Assembly: GCA_016190985.1 (NCBI GenBank)
Contig: JACPPI010000029.1
Span: 18,269-82,268, forward strand
DNA: 64,000 nucleotides
Direction: 5' to 3'
DNA from: Opitutia bacterium
Lineage (GTDB): Bacteria > Verrucomicrobiota > Verrucomicrobiia > Opitutales > Opitutaceae
Position numbers and translations under genes: made by a program. Under the pieces are notes generated by a model. The model was not told the origin of the DNA. It worked only from the letters and a program-made list of their open reading frames with translations, and did not search any database. This document shows positions 8,460-17,059 of this stretch, one piece after another (positions within the stretch are counted from its first letter, which is position 1; each line of letters begins with the position of its first letter).

Positions 8460-10148
8460 ATGATCGCTCCGCCCAAACCCGACCTCGTGACCGTCAACAT
8501 CGACGGCAAGGACATCGCCGTGCCCAAGGGCACGAACGTGATCGAGGCCGCCCGGCACCTCGGGATCGAGATTCCGCACTACTGCTACCACCCGAAGCTG
8601 ACCGTCGCCGGCAACTGCCGCATGTGCCTCATCGAGATGGGCACGCCGGCCATGGACCCCGCCACCAAGGCGCCGATCCTGGACCCGGCCACGGGCAAGC
8701 CGAAGATCAACTGGATCCCGCGCCCGCAGATCGGCTGCGCCACCAACGTCTCGCCCGGCCTGCACGTGAAGACCGACTCGCCGATGGCGCGCGAGAGCCG
8801 CGAGGGCGTCACCGAGTTCCTCCTCATCAACCACCCGCTGGACTGCCCGATCTGCGACCAGGCCGGCGAGTGCAAGCTCCAGGAGCACTCCACCGCCTAC
8901 GGCCGCGGCTACTCGCGCTTCGTCGAGCAGAAGAACGTCAAGCCCAAGCGCACCCAGCTCGGGCCGCGCGTCACGCTCGACGACGAGCGCTGCATCCTCT
9001 GCACCCGCTGCGTGCGCTTCAGCAAGGAGGTCGCCAAGGACGACGTGCTCGGCTTCGTCGACCGGGGCAGCTACAGCACGCTGACCTGCTATCCCGGCCG
9101 GCAGCTCGAGAACAATTACTCGCTCAACACGGTGGACATCTGCCCGGTCGGCGCGCTCACCTCGACCGACTTCCGCTTCAAGATGCGCGTCTGGTTCCTC
9201 AAGCAGACGCCGTCCATCGACCCCGAATCCTCCGTCGGCGCCAACACCGACGTCTGGAGCCGCGAGGGCGTCATCTACCGCATCACCCCGCGGCAGAACG
9301 ACGCGGTGAACGACACCTGGATGGCCGATTCCGGCCGCGCGCTCTACAAACAGGTGAAAGCCGACAACCGCCTGCTCGCGCCCACGCTCAATGGCGCCGC
9401 CACCGCCAACGAGATGGCGCTCAAGGCGGTCGCCAATCTCTTCCAGGCCGGCTCGGTCGCGATCGTCGGTTCCGGCCGCAGCTCGGTCGAGGAGCAGTTC
9501 CTCACCCGGAAGCTCGCCGCCGCGCTCCAGGTTTCCGCGCACCTCGTCAGCCGGGTGGGGCTCGGCGACCGGATCCTCGTCTCCGCCGACCGCAACCCCA
9601 ACGTCCGCGGTGCGCTTGTCACCGGGCTGATCGCCGCTTTGCCGGCGTCGCAGCTCACCGCGCTCGCGGCCGACGTCGACGCGGGCCGGGTGAAGACGGT
9701 GGTATCCGTGGGCGAGGATCTCACCGCCGCCGGCCTGACCGCCGCGCAGCTCGCGAAAATCTCGATCGTCTATCTCGGCACGCACAAGAATGCCACGAGC
9801 GCCGCCGCCCAGGTCGTCATCCCGACGCTCACGGTGTTTGAGAAATCGGGCACATTTGTGAACCAGCAGTTCCGGCTCCAGAAATTCGCCCGGGCGGTCC
9901 CCGGCCCGGCGGGCGTCAACGACGACCTCATCACCCTGGCCGAACTCGTGGCGGCGGCCGGAGGCGGCATCATTTCGTTCGAGCTCGGCGCGCTGTGGAC
10001 AGTCATCGCCGCCGAGGTGAGGCCGCTCGCGACCGTCACCTACGCCAATCTTCCCGCCACCGGCCTGTTGCTCGACGCCACGCCGTGGGCCGCGCTGCCT
10101 TTCTGCGAAGGCGAGACGCTCCACTTCAAACCCGCCGCCACAGCCTGA
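8460..10148 (+). CDS. nuoG: NADH-quinone oxidoreductase subunit G (short form)
   Basis: The 562-residue 75-kDa-type subunit carries the Fe-S chain of the NADH module. It has an N-terminal [2Fe-2S] ferredoxin domain (HYCYHPKLTVAGNCRMCLIEM), a His-Cys3 [4Fe-4S] site (NHPLDCPICDQAGEC) and the following ligands RCILCTRCVRF and DICPVGALT. The C-terminal molybdopterin-type region is much shorter than in enterobacterial NuoG (about 900 residues), and the N7-type ligands are not evident. It starts after the palindrome-filled gap and ends 5 bp before the next small ORF. Confidence 0.95.
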   Translation: MIAPPKPDLVTVNIDGKDIAVPKGTNVIEAARHLGIEIPHYCYHPKLTVAGNCRMCLIEMGTPAMDPATKAPILDPATGKPKINWIPRPQIGCATNVSPGLHVKTDSPMARESREGVTEFLLINHPLDCPICDQAGECKLQEHSTAYGRGYSRFVEQKNVKPKRTQLGPRVTLDDERCILCTRCVRFSKEVAKDDVLGFVDRGSYSTLTCYPGRQLENNYSLNTVDICPVGALTSTDFRFKMRVWFLKQTPSIDPESSVGANTDVWSREGVIYRITPRQNDAVNDTWMADSGRALYKQVKADNRLLAPTLNGAATANEMALKAVANLFQAGSVAIVGSGRSSVEEQFLTRKLAAALQVSAHLVSRVGLGDRILVSADRNPNVRGALVTGLIAALPASQLTALAADVDAGRVKTVVSVGEDLTAAGLTAAQLAKISIVYLGTHKNATSAAAQVVIPTLTVFEKSGTFVNQQFRLQKFARAVPGPAGVNDDLITLAELVAAAGGGIISFELGALWTVIAAEVRPLATVTYANLPATGLLLDATPWAALPFCEGETLHFKPAATA

Positions 10149-10153
10149 AGACT

Positions 10154-10372
10154 ATGACGACCCAAGATTATCTCATTCTGGCCAGCGGGTTCATGACGCT
10201 CCTGGTAACAATCCATCTGCTCTATGGGGCCTTTGTTCTTTCGGGGAAGAAGCTGGAACCTCTGTCGGCCGCCGTTTCGCTGACAGCAAGGGGGCGCATT
10301 GTCATATTGCTCTGCGTGCTCAATTCACTCATCGGCCTCTTCCTGGCCTGGCGTGTTATTTTGCTGAATTAA
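10154..10372 (+). CDS. Small membrane protein between nuoG and nuoH
   Basis: The 72-residue ORF sits 5 bp after nuoG and 3 bp before nuoH. Two hydrophobic segments (about residues 6-30 and 48-70) are joined by a basic loop (GKKLEPLSAAVSLTARGR). The GC content is lower than in the flanking nuo genes. It resembles no Nuo subunit I know; it is too small and lacks the conserved residues of NuoA or NuoK. The tight spacing supports translation as part of the operon. Confidence 0.65.
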   Translation: MTTQDYLILASGFMTLLVTIHLLYGAFVLSGKKLEPLSAAVSLTARGRIVILLCVLNSLIGLFLAWRVILLN

Positions 10373-10375
10373 GCC

Positions 10376-11572
10376 ATGACCGAACTCTGGAACAGTCTCC
10401 CCCCGCTCCTGCAGGCCGTCATCAAGGGCCTCGCGGTGATCGGCGTCATGTTCCCGTTCGGCGGGGCCTGCTCGCTGATCGAGCGCAAGGTCTCGGCCGC
10501 GATGCAGGGCCGTCCGGGCCCGAACCGGGCGATCCCGTTCTGGTTCGCGTGGGTGCCGGGCGTCGGCCCGTTCCTCCAGCGGCTGGGCGTGTTCCACCTC
10601 CTGGCCGACGGCGGCAAGATGTTCTTCAAGGAGGACCCGGTGCCGGGCCACGTGAACAAGTTCTATTTCTACCTCGCGCCGGTCGTCGGCATGATCCCCG
10701 CGCTCACGACCGTGACCGTGGTGCCGTTCGGCGCCTACCTGGACGAAGCCGGCCGGCTCGTGCCGCTCGTGCTGGCCAACCTCGACGTCGGCATCCTGGC
10801 GGTGTTCGCCGTGTCCTCCCTCGGCGTTTACTCGCTGATCCTCGCGGGCTGGTCGTCGAACTCCAAATATCCGTTCCTCGGCGGCATCCGCGCCTCGGCG
10901 CAGCTCATCTCCTATGAGCTTTCGATGACGCTCTCCGTGCTGCCGGTGTTCCTGATGATCAACGCGCCGGGCACCGAAGGCACGCTGAGCCTGTTCCGCG
11001 TCGTGGAGTTCCAGAGCGGCACGTGGCAGGGTTTCCGGATGGCGAGCTGGCATGGCACCTGGTTCATCATGACGATGCCGCTCGCGGCGCTGGTCTTCCT
11101 CGTCGCGCTGTTCGCCGAGACCAACCGCCTGCCGTTCGACATGGCCGAGGGCGAGGCCGATCTCGTCGGCGGCTTCCACACCGAATACGGCGCCATGAAG
11201 TGGGGCCTGTTCTTCGTGGCGGAGTATTCGCACATGCTCATCGGCTCCGGCGTGTTCGTGCTGCTCTTCCTCGGCGGCTGGAATCCGCTGCCGTGGGTGC
11301 CGCTCGCCAGTGTCGCCGGCGAGCTGCACCAGCTGACGGGCTGGGCCATCGCGGTCAGCCCGCTGTTTGTCGGCCTGCTCTCCATCGGCATCTTCCTCGG
11401 CAAAACGCTGTTCTTTATCTTCCTCTTCATGTGGGTGCGCTGGACCGTCCCGCGCTTCCGCTACGACCAGGTGATGAAACTCGGCTGGCAGAAGCTGCTG
11501 CCCCTCGCCCTCGGCAACCTCATCTTCTACGCGATCCTGATCGCGTTCCTGCAGCCGAAGTTTAGCCACTGA
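10376..11572 (+). CDS. nuoH: NADH-quinone oxidoreductase subunit H
   Basis: The 398-residue membrane subunit joins the peripheral arm to the membrane arm and forms part of the quinone channel. Conserved segments include ERKVSAAMQGRPGPNR near the N-terminus, LFAETNRLPFDMAEGEADLVGGFHTEYGAMKW in the middle, and WVRWTVPRFRYDQVMKLGWQKLLPLAL near the end. Eight or so hydrophobic helices are apparent. It is somewhat longer than the E. coli protein, the extra residues lying in a loop. Confidence 0.97.
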   Translation: MTELWNSLPPLLQAVIKGLAVIGVMFPFGGACSLIERKVSAAMQGRPGPNRAIPFWFAWVPGVGPFLQRLGVFHLLADGGKMFFKEDPVPGHVNKFYFYLAPVVGMIPALTTVTVVPFGAYLDEAGRLVPLVLANLDVGILAVFAVSSLGVYSLILAGWSSNSKYPFLGGIRASAQLISYELSMTLSVLPVFLMINAPGTEGTLSLFRVVEFQSGTWQGFRMASWHGTWFIMTMPLAALVFLVALFAETNRLPFDMAEGEADLVGGFHTEYGAMKWGLFFVAEYSHMLIGSGVFVLLFLGGWNPLPWVPLASVAGELHQLTGWAIAVSPLFVGLLSIGIFLGKTLFFIFLFMWVRWTVPRFRYDQVMKLGWQKLLPLALGNLIFYAILIAFLQPKFSH

Positions 11573-11700
11573 TTTCACCGATGATCACGGATAGACCCAC
11601 CAATCTTGCGGACCGTCTTGTAGGTGGCGCGCTTGCGCGCCACGTTGCCCGCGAGCGGGCAACCTGCCTATCCGTGTCCCTCCGTGTCATCCGTGGCTAA
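11564..11700. repeat. Nested palindromes between nuoH and nuoI
   Basis: The outer arms AGCCACTGATTTCACCGATG (starting inside the nuoH stop region) and CGTGTCATCCGTGGCTAA form one inverted repeat. An independent palindrome, 11620-11667 (GTAGGTGGCGCGCTTGCGCGCCAC then GTTGCCCGCGAGCGGGCAAC), lies in its loop. One element therefore seems to have landed inside another. Confidence 0.7.
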
Positions 11701-11714
11701 AAACTGATTCTCCG

Positions 11715-12254
11715 ATGCCCTACGTTGTCGAACGCAAGCCCCTGACGCTCTCCGAGCGGCTCTACTTCCCGCAGATCCTGGCGGGCATGCGGGTCACGCT
11801 GAAGCACCTGTTCGCCCCGAACGTGACGATGGAGTATCCCGAGCAGCGCCCGGCCATCCCCGCCGGCTACCGCGGGGTGCCGACGCTGGTGAAGGACCCG
11901 CACGGCCGCGAGAAATGCGTCTCCTGCCAGCTCTGCGAGTTCGTCTGCCCGCCCAAGGCCATCCGCATCACGCCCGGCGAGGTCCCGGCCGACCAGACCG
12001 ACCGCGCGCATGTCGAGAAGGCCCCCAAGGAATTCGACATCGACATGCTCCGCTGCATCTACTGCGGCCTGTGCCAGGAGGTCTGCCCCGAGGAGGCCAT
12101 CTTCCTCCAAAACCAGTATTCCATGACCGGCTATACCCGCGCCGAGATGGTCAACGACAAGGCCCGGCTCTACGAGCTCGGCGGCACGCTGCCGGACCAG
12201 CATTTCAAGTGGGACAAGAAAAAGGCCGCCGCCGGGCATGGGAATGCGCACTGA
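11715..12254 (+). CDS. nuoI: NADH-quinone oxidoreductase subunit I
   Basis: The 179-residue TYKY-type subunit carries clusters N6a and N6b. Two ferredoxin motifs are complete: CVSCQLCEFVCPPKAI and CIYCGLCQEVCPEEAI. The C-terminal helix (YTRAEMVNDKARLYELGG) is typical. The methyltransferase gene starts nine bases after its stop, on the same strand; in most genomes nuoJ would follow here. Confidence 0.97.
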   Translation: MPYVVERKPLTLSERLYFPQILAGMRVTLKHLFAPNVTMEYPEQRPAIPAGYRGVPTLVKDPHGREKCVSCQLCEFVCPPKAIRITPGEVPADQTDRAHVEKAPKEFDIDMLRCIYCGLCQEVCPEEAIFLQNQYSMTGYTRAEMVNDKARLYELGGTLPDQHFKWDKKKAAAGHGNAH

Positions 12255-12263
12255 GCCCACGAC

Positions 12264-13295
12264 ATGATTCGCTCACCAGAAAAACTCCGCGCACCGCGCA
12301 ACCGCACGCTGACGCTCTCAGCGACGGACTGCGCGCGACTGGGCCAGGCCCTGGTGCGGCCGCCGCTGGCAGGAAATCTGGAGGCTTTGTTGGATCGTAT
12401 TATCCTTGGAGACATGACGGCCTTGTTGCCGCGGATGCCGAAGGGATGGGCCGACTTGGTTGTGGTCGATCCGCCCTACAATCTGACCAAGCAGTTCGGC
12501 GAGGCCAAGTTTGCCCGCAAGGAGGCCGGAGAATACGAGGCCTGGGTCGAGAGTTGGCTGCCAGCGGCAATCGCCACCCTCAAGCCCACCGGCAGTCTCT
12601 ACGCCTGCTGCGATTGGAAGTGCTCCATGGCTTATCAACGGGTGCTGGAGCGGCATCTCGTGGTGCGCAACCGCATCACTTGGGAACGGGAAAAGGGCCG
12701 TGGGGCCAATGCGAATTGGAAAAATGCCAGCGAGGACATCTGGTTTTGCACCGCCTCGGACGATTACTTCTTCGATGTCAATGCGGTCAAATTGAAGCGG
12801 CGGGTTATTGCACCTTACCGGGAGGGTGGAGCGCCCAAAGACTGGCAGGAAACGGCCGAAGGGGATTTTCGACTAACCCATCCCTCCAATCTCTGGACTG
12901 ATATGACAGTGCCGTTTTGGTCAATGGCGGAGAACACCGACCACCCCACACAAAAACCCGAGAAACTTATCGCCAAACTCATTCTCGCCAGCACCCGTCC
13001 CGGCGCGGTGGTGCTTGACCCCTTTTTGGGTTCGGGCACGACGGCCGCCGTCGCGGGCAAGCTCGGCCGGCATTTCGTGGGCATCGAAATTGACGAGGGC
13101 TACGCTTGCCTGGCCGCCCGGAGGGTCGAGCTGGCCGGTTCCAACAAGGAAATCCAAGGTTATGCGGGTGGGGTTTTTTGGGAGCGCAATTCTCTGCAAG
13201 CCCAGCCCAAGAAATCGACGGACGCTGATTCTGGTGCGATGGAATTGATTCCGGAATTTGAATTGGGTGAGCCCGAAGGAGACTATCACCCATGA
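12264..13295 (+). CDS. Type II DNA methyltransferase (beta-group, amino-methyl type)
   Basis: The 343-residue protein has the catalytic motif DPPYN at 69-73, HPTQKP at 227-232 and the SAM-binding DPFLGSGTT at 252-260. Catalytic motif before the SAM loop defines the beta group, which makes N6-adenine or N4-cytosine methylation. The stretch ITWEREKGRGANANWKN resembles methylases of the HpaI/HincII sort as I remember them, so an adenine target is plausible but unproven. It starts 9 bp after nuoI, and its stop overlaps the endonuclease start (ATGA). GC content is lower than in the nuo genes, which fits acquisition by transfer. No own promoter is evident, so it is probably read from the nuo operon. 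Confidence 0.9.
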   Translation: MIRSPEKLRAPRNRTLTLSATDCARLGQALVRPPLAGNLEALLDRIILGDMTALLPRMPKGWADLVVVDPPYNLTKQFGEAKFARKEAGEYEAWVESWLPAAIATLKPTGSLYACCDWKCSMAYQRVLERHLVVRNRITWEREKGRGANANWKNASEDIWFCTASDDYFFDVNAVKLKRRVIAPYREGGAPKDWQETAEGDFRLTHPSNLWTDMTVPFWSMAENTDHPTQKPEKLIAKLILASTRPGAVVLDPFLGSGTTAAVAGKLGRHFVGIEIDEGYACLAARRVELAGSNKEIQGYAGGVFWERNSLQAQPKKSTDADSGAMELIPEFELGEPEGDYHP

Positions 13296-13951
13296 AATCG
13301 GCCGTTTTTTCCGGGAACACCGCCCGCAACATCGAGAGCAAAGTGAAAAAGCTGCTGAATGAGCGGGCGGATATTCTGTCGCCAGCCACGGCCGACAGCA
13401 CGCGCGCGGCCGGAGATGCGATGCAGGGAATCCTCGAAGAAAACTTCCGGGAAATCCTTGGCGACCTGGCCGGAAAATACTCGGATAACTTTGCCCGGCG
13501 GGCGATGGCCGACCTGGCTTTCGAGGACAAAGCCGGAAACTATTATGTCGTGGACGTGAAGACCCACCGCGAAGACACCGCCTTCAATATGCCCAACCTC
13601 ACGTCGGTTGACCGGCTGGCCAGATTCTATGAGGACGATGCCAACTATTTTGTCATCCTTATGGTCAAATATGCGGTCAAAGGAACAGGAGTGGCGGTGA
13701 GTCAGGCTCACTTTCTGCCCATTGAGCACTTGAAATGGAGCTGTCTCACGATTGGCGCTTTGGGCAAGGGCCAGATACAGATCGCGAATGCCAAGCATCT
13801 GGAATTCGATACAACAGCCAGTCGCAAGTCGTGGATGCTGGAATTCTGCGACATCATGCTGGATTTTTATCCCCGCGAAGTTCGCAAGATCGGCCTTCGC
13901 ATCGCGCAGTTCGAGAAAGCAAAAACTTTCTGGCTCGCCAAGAAGAAATGA
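13292..13951 (+). CDS. Probable type II restriction endonuclease
   Basis: The 219-residue protein partners the overlapping methylase gene. A PD-(D/E)XK-like active site is visible: D74 in MADLAFED, then DVK at 88-90 (VVDVKTH), with an upstream acidic residue in the helix QGILEENFREIL. The rest (NMPNLTSVDRLARFYEDDANYF) fits a small cytosolic nuclease. I assign restriction activity from this motif plus the ATGA-coupled methylase; the recognition site is unknown. It ends 21 bp before nuoJ. AT-richer codons than the nuo genes again suggest transfer. Confidence 0.8.
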   Translation: MKSAVFSGNTARNIESKVKKLLNERADILSPATADSTRAAGDAMQGILEENFREILGDLAGKYSDNFARRAMADLAFEDKAGNYYVVDVKTHREDTAFNMPNLTSVDRLARFYEDDANYFVILMVKYAVKGTGVAVSQAHFLPIEHLKWSCLTIGALGKGQIQIANAKHLEFDTTASRKSWMLEFCDIMLDFYPREVRKIGLRIAQFEKAKTFWLAKKK

Positions 13952-13972
13952 CCGTTTCCAAGAACCGCGACC

Positions 13973-14491
13973 ATGGCTGACACCCTTTTCCTCCTCCTCT
14001 CGGCCCTGACCGTCGCCACGGCGCTGCTCGTCGTGGTGAACAAGAACGCCGTCAACGCCGCCATGTTCCTGCTGCTCTCGCTCGTCGGCCTGGCCGGCCT
14101 GTTCGTGCTGCTCGACGCCCCGCTGCTGGCCTTCGTGCTCATCCTCGTCTACGCGGGCGCGGTCGTCGCGCTGTTCCTCTTCATCATCATGCTGCTCGAC
14201 ACCACGCCGGGCAGCTTCAAGGCGTTCCAGCCGCTGACCGTCACGGCCGCCGGGCTCGGCGCCGCGCTGCTGGGCTTCGGCCTCTGGTCGCTCGTCCACC
14301 GCGCCGTGCTGCCGCTGGCGCCCAAGTCGGTGCCGGTGCCGACGATGAAGCAATATGCCGAATTGCTCTTCACCACCTACCTGCTGCCGGTGCAGGTCGT
14401 CGGCTTCCTGCTCCTGATCGCCATGCTGGGCGTCATCGTGCTGAGCAAGAAGTATACAGAGGTCGGAGAACGGAGGACGGAGAACAGATAA
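13973..14491 (+). CDS. nuoJ: NADH-quinone oxidoreductase subunit J
   Basis: The 172-residue membrane subunit has five hydrophobic helices, with the conserved [20 protein letters not shown] and the [25 protein letters not shown] region (here [17 protein letters not shown]). It connects NuoH to the antiporter-like subunits and contains the pi-bulge helix. The reading frame ends with [14 protein letters not shown]; these last residues are encoded by the left arm of a large palindrome, so the C-terminus looks repeat-derived. Confidence 0.94.
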   Translation: MADTLFLLLSALTVATALLVVVNKNAVNAAMFLLLSLVGLAGLFVLLDAPLLAFVLILVYAGAVVALFLFIIMLLDTTPGSFKAFQPLTVTAAGLGAALLGFGLWSLVHRAVLPLAPKSVPVPTMKQYAELLFTTYLLPVQVVGFLLLIAMLGVIVLSKKYTEVGERRTENR

Positions 14492-14590
14492 TGCCGATTT
14501 TCTTCCAACTGCGCGGGTCACCCGAAACCATAACCGGTTCCGAAGCCAGGGGTTCTGTCCTCTGTCTTCTGTCCTCGGTCCTCTGCCTGT
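14456..14590. repeat. Inverted repeat overlapping the nuoJ 3' end, up to nuoK
   Basis: The left arm (14456-14488, ACAGAGGTCGGAGAACGGAG...) pairs with the right arm (14553-14590, ...CTGTCCTCGGTCCTCTG). Both are built of reiterated AGGACnGAG-like units. The left arm supplies the last codons and stop of nuoJ; the right arm ends just before the nuoK ATG. Confidence 0.7.
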
Positions 14591-14591
14591 C

Positions 14592-14921
14592 ATGACCCCG
14601 CTCCTCGCCACCGCCCCCGTCTACGGCCTGCCGTCCTACCTCTTCGTCAGCGCGCTGCTGTTCGCGATCGGCTTCTTCGGCGTGCTGCTGCGCAAAAACA
14701 CGCTCGTGATCTACATGTGCCTCGAGCTGATGCTGCTGGCCTCGACGCTCGCGCTGGTGGCCTTCTCCAAGTTCAACGGCACGCTCGACGGCAACGTCTT
14801 CGTGTTCTTCGTCCTCACGATTGCGGCGGCCGAGGTCGCCGTCGGCCTCGCCATCATCGTCGCGCTCTTCCGCCAGCGCCACACGGTCCAGGTCGAGGAA
14901 CTGAATCAGTTGAAGCATTAA
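14592..14921 (+). CDS. nuoK: NADH-quinone oxidoreductase subunit K
   Basis: The 109-residue, three-helix membrane subunit is related to MrpC. The conserved glutamate-bearing segment is clear: [23 protein letters not shown], followed by [36 protein letters not shown]. Length is standard. The start lies 2 bp after the palindrome that separates it from nuoJ. Confidence 0.97.
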   Translation: MTPLLATAPVYGLPSYLFVSALLFAIGFFGVLLRKNTLVIYMCLELMLLASTLALVAFSKFNGTLDGNVFVFFVLTIAAAEVAVGLAIIVALFRQRHTVQVEELNQLKH

Positions 14922-14961
14922 TTAACCACGGATGGACACGAATAGACACGTAATGAGGCAG

Positions 14962-15016
14962 GGTAGGGCGAATCCTCCGGATGAGCCGCGGCTCGTCGGG
15001 GACGACTCGCCCTACC
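14962..15016. repeat. Palindromic element between nuoK and nuoL
   Basis: GGTAGGGCGAATCCTCCGGATGAG and CTCGTCGGGGACGACTCGCCCTACC form an imperfect 55-bp palindrome. Just upstream, at 14926-14952, is a single arm of the ACCACGGATGGACACGAATAG family without its partner. Together they fill the 114-bp nuoK-nuoL gap. Confidence 0.65.
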
Positions 15017-15035
15017 GTTCCGCCGCTTTCTGCTG

Positions 15036-16934
15036 ATGCACCCGATGCTCAACCACGCCATCCTGGTCCTCCTGCTGCCGCTCGCCTCGGCGGCGGTGAT
15101 CGGGCTGTTCCTGCGCCGGCAGGGCGCGCTGGCGGCGTGGATCTCCACGGTCACGGCCGGCACCATCGCTGCGATCTCCATCATCCTCCTGCTCCACGGC
15201 GAGCGCTTCGAGGACTCGGTCGAGTGGCTGCGCTTCGGCACCTTCAGCGTGTCGCTCGGCATCAAGTTCGACGACCTCGCGGCGCTGATGCTGTTCATCG
15301 TCGGCTTCGTCGGCTTCCTGATCCACGTCTTCTCGCTCGGCTACATGCACGACGACCCGGCGCGCGCCCGGTTCTTCGGCGGCCTGTCCATCTTCATGTT
15401 CTCGATGATCGGCATCGTCCTCGCCGACAATCTGTTCATGATTTTTATCTTCTGGGAGCTGGTCGGCTTCAGCTCCTGGCTGCTGATCAACCACTATCAT
15501 GAGAAGCAGTCCGCGGCCGACGCCTCGAAGAAGGCCTTCATCGTCAACCGCGTCGGCGACTTCGGTTTCCTGCTCGGCATCATCTGGTGCTACTACGCCA
15601 CTTCATCAGGCGGCGCCGCCAGCACGGTCAATTTTACGGAGCTGGCTAAGCTGACCGCTGGTGGAGCGCTCCCGCACGGTGAGTGGATCGCGCTCCTGCT
15701 GTTCTGCGGCGCGATGGGCAAGTCGGCCCAGATGCCGTTGCAGGTGTGGCTGCCCGACGCGATGGAGGGCCCGACGCCGGTCTCCGCGCTCATCCACGCC
15801 GCCACCATGGTCGCCGCCGGCATCTACATGCTCTGCCGCATCAATGTCCTCATGGTGCCGTCGGCGCTCGAGGTCATCACGTGGGTCGGCACAATCACCG
15901 CGCTCTACGCCGCGCTTTGCGCCATCGTCCAGCGCGACATCAAGAAGGTGCTGGCCTACTCCACGCTCTCCCAGCTCGGCTACATGGTCGCAGCGTTTGG
16001 GTTGGGTTCGACCAGCACCTATGCGTTGATTGATCTCCCTGTCGCCACCGTGGCAACCGGCGTCGGCGCCGCGATGTTCCACCTGACGACCCACGCCTTC
16101 TTCAAGGCGCTGCTCTTCCTTGGTTCCGGTTCGGTCATCATCGGCTGCCACCACGAGCAGGACATCTTCAAGATGGGCGGGCTGCGTTCGAAGATGCCCG
16201 TGACCTTCTTCACCTTCACGATCGGCGTGCTGGCGATCATCGGCCTGCCGTTCTTTGCGGGGTTCTTCTCGAAGGACGCCATCCTCTATCTCGCGATGGA
16301 GAAGAACACCGCGGTGTTCGCGATCCTGGCCTTCACCGCCGTGCTGACCTCGTTCTACATGGTTCGCCTCTGGAAGATCACCTTTCTCGGCGAAACCCGC
16401 TCCGACGCCGCGAAGCATGCGCATGAAAGCGGGTTCTCCATGACATTGCCGCTGGTCGTCCTCGCACTTCTTTCCGTCGCCGGTGGCTACTCGGGCGTGT
16501 TCGACCGGCTCGCCGGTTCGGTCGCCGGGCTGGTGCCCGAGCCCGACGCCTCGGGGCACACCATCATCCTGCTCGTCTCGCTCGCGGTCATGACGGTCGG
16601 CGCCAGTGCGGCGCTGCTTTTCTACCAATCCGCTGCGACCGACACGCTGGAGGAGAAATTCCGCTTCGGATTCAGCTGGCTCACCTGGCTCAAGGAATCA
16701 TTCGACCGGGCCTACAATTATTACGTGGCCAAGGTGCAGCAGCGTGTCGCCATGCTGCTGAACTTCCTGGAGCAGATCTTCCTCGCCGGCCTGATCATCC
16801 GCGGGCTGGCCGGTTTTGTCGGCCTCATCGGCTACGGCGCGCGGGCGGTCTACACCGGCAGCCTGCACACCTATGTCTTCTGGTTCCTGCTCGGCGCCGC
16901 GCTGCTCTGGGCCTTCGCCGCCGGGATCTTTTAA
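15036..16934 (+). CDS. nuoL: NADH-quinone oxidoreductase subunit L
   Basis: The 632-residue antiporter-like proton-channel subunit lies at the distal end of the membrane arm. Characteristic segments are FIFWELVGFSSWLLINHYHEK, KAFIVNRVGDFGFLLG, GKSAQMPLQVWLPDAMEGPTPVSALIHAATMVAAGIY and AYSTLSQLGYMVAAFGLG. A long C-terminal amphipathic region and final helix match the lateral helix. Length is close to the E. coli protein. Confidence 0.97.
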   Translation: MHPMLNHAILVLLLPLASAAVIGLFLRRQGALAAWISTVTAGTIAAISIILLLHGERFEDSVEWLRFGTFSVSLGIKFDDLAALMLFIVGFVGFLIHVFSLGYMHDDPARARFFGGLSIFMFSMIGIVLADNLFMIFIFWELVGFSSWLLINHYHEKQSAADASKKAFIVNRVGDFGFLLGIIWCYYATSSGGAASTVNFTELAKLTAGGALPHGEWIALLLFCGAMGKSAQMPLQVWLPDAMEGPTPVSALIHAATMVAAGIYMLCRINVLMVPSALEVITWVGTITALYAALCAIVQRDIKKVLAYSTLSQLGYMVAAFGLGSTSTYALIDLPVATVATGVGAAMFHLTTHAFFKALLFLGSGSVIIGCHHEQDIFKMGGLRSKMPVTFFTFTIGVLAIIGLPFFAGFFSKDAILYLAMEKNTAVFAILAFTAVLTSFYMVRLWKITFLGETRSDAAKHAHESGFSMTLPLVVLALLSVAGGYSGVFDRLAGSVAGLVPEPDASGHTIILLVSLAVMTVGASAALLFYQSAATDTLEEKFRFGFSWLTWLKESFDRAYNYYVAKVQQRVAMLLNFLEQIFLAGLIIRGLAGFVGLIGYGARAVYTGSLHTYVFWFLLGAALLWAFAAGIF

Positions 16935-17050
16935 CCGCTAAAATTCGCTAATTCGCGCTAATCATGAACCAAACAAGCCAACCGCAGTTTGCCGCTCCCA
17001 ACGCCGGTGGGGTGATTTCATTAGCGTTCATTGGCGTCAATTAGCGGTTT
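16932..17050. repeat. Inverted repeat between nuoL and nuoM
   Basis: The left arm AACCGCTAAAATTCGCTAAT (from 16932, overlapping the nuoL stop) pairs with TTGGCGTCAATTAGCGGTTT (to about 17050). The arms reiterate a CGCTAAT unit. The same family occurs at 20475-20617 near the thyX-like gene. Confidence 0.7.
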
Positions 17051-17059
17051 CTCTTTTTC

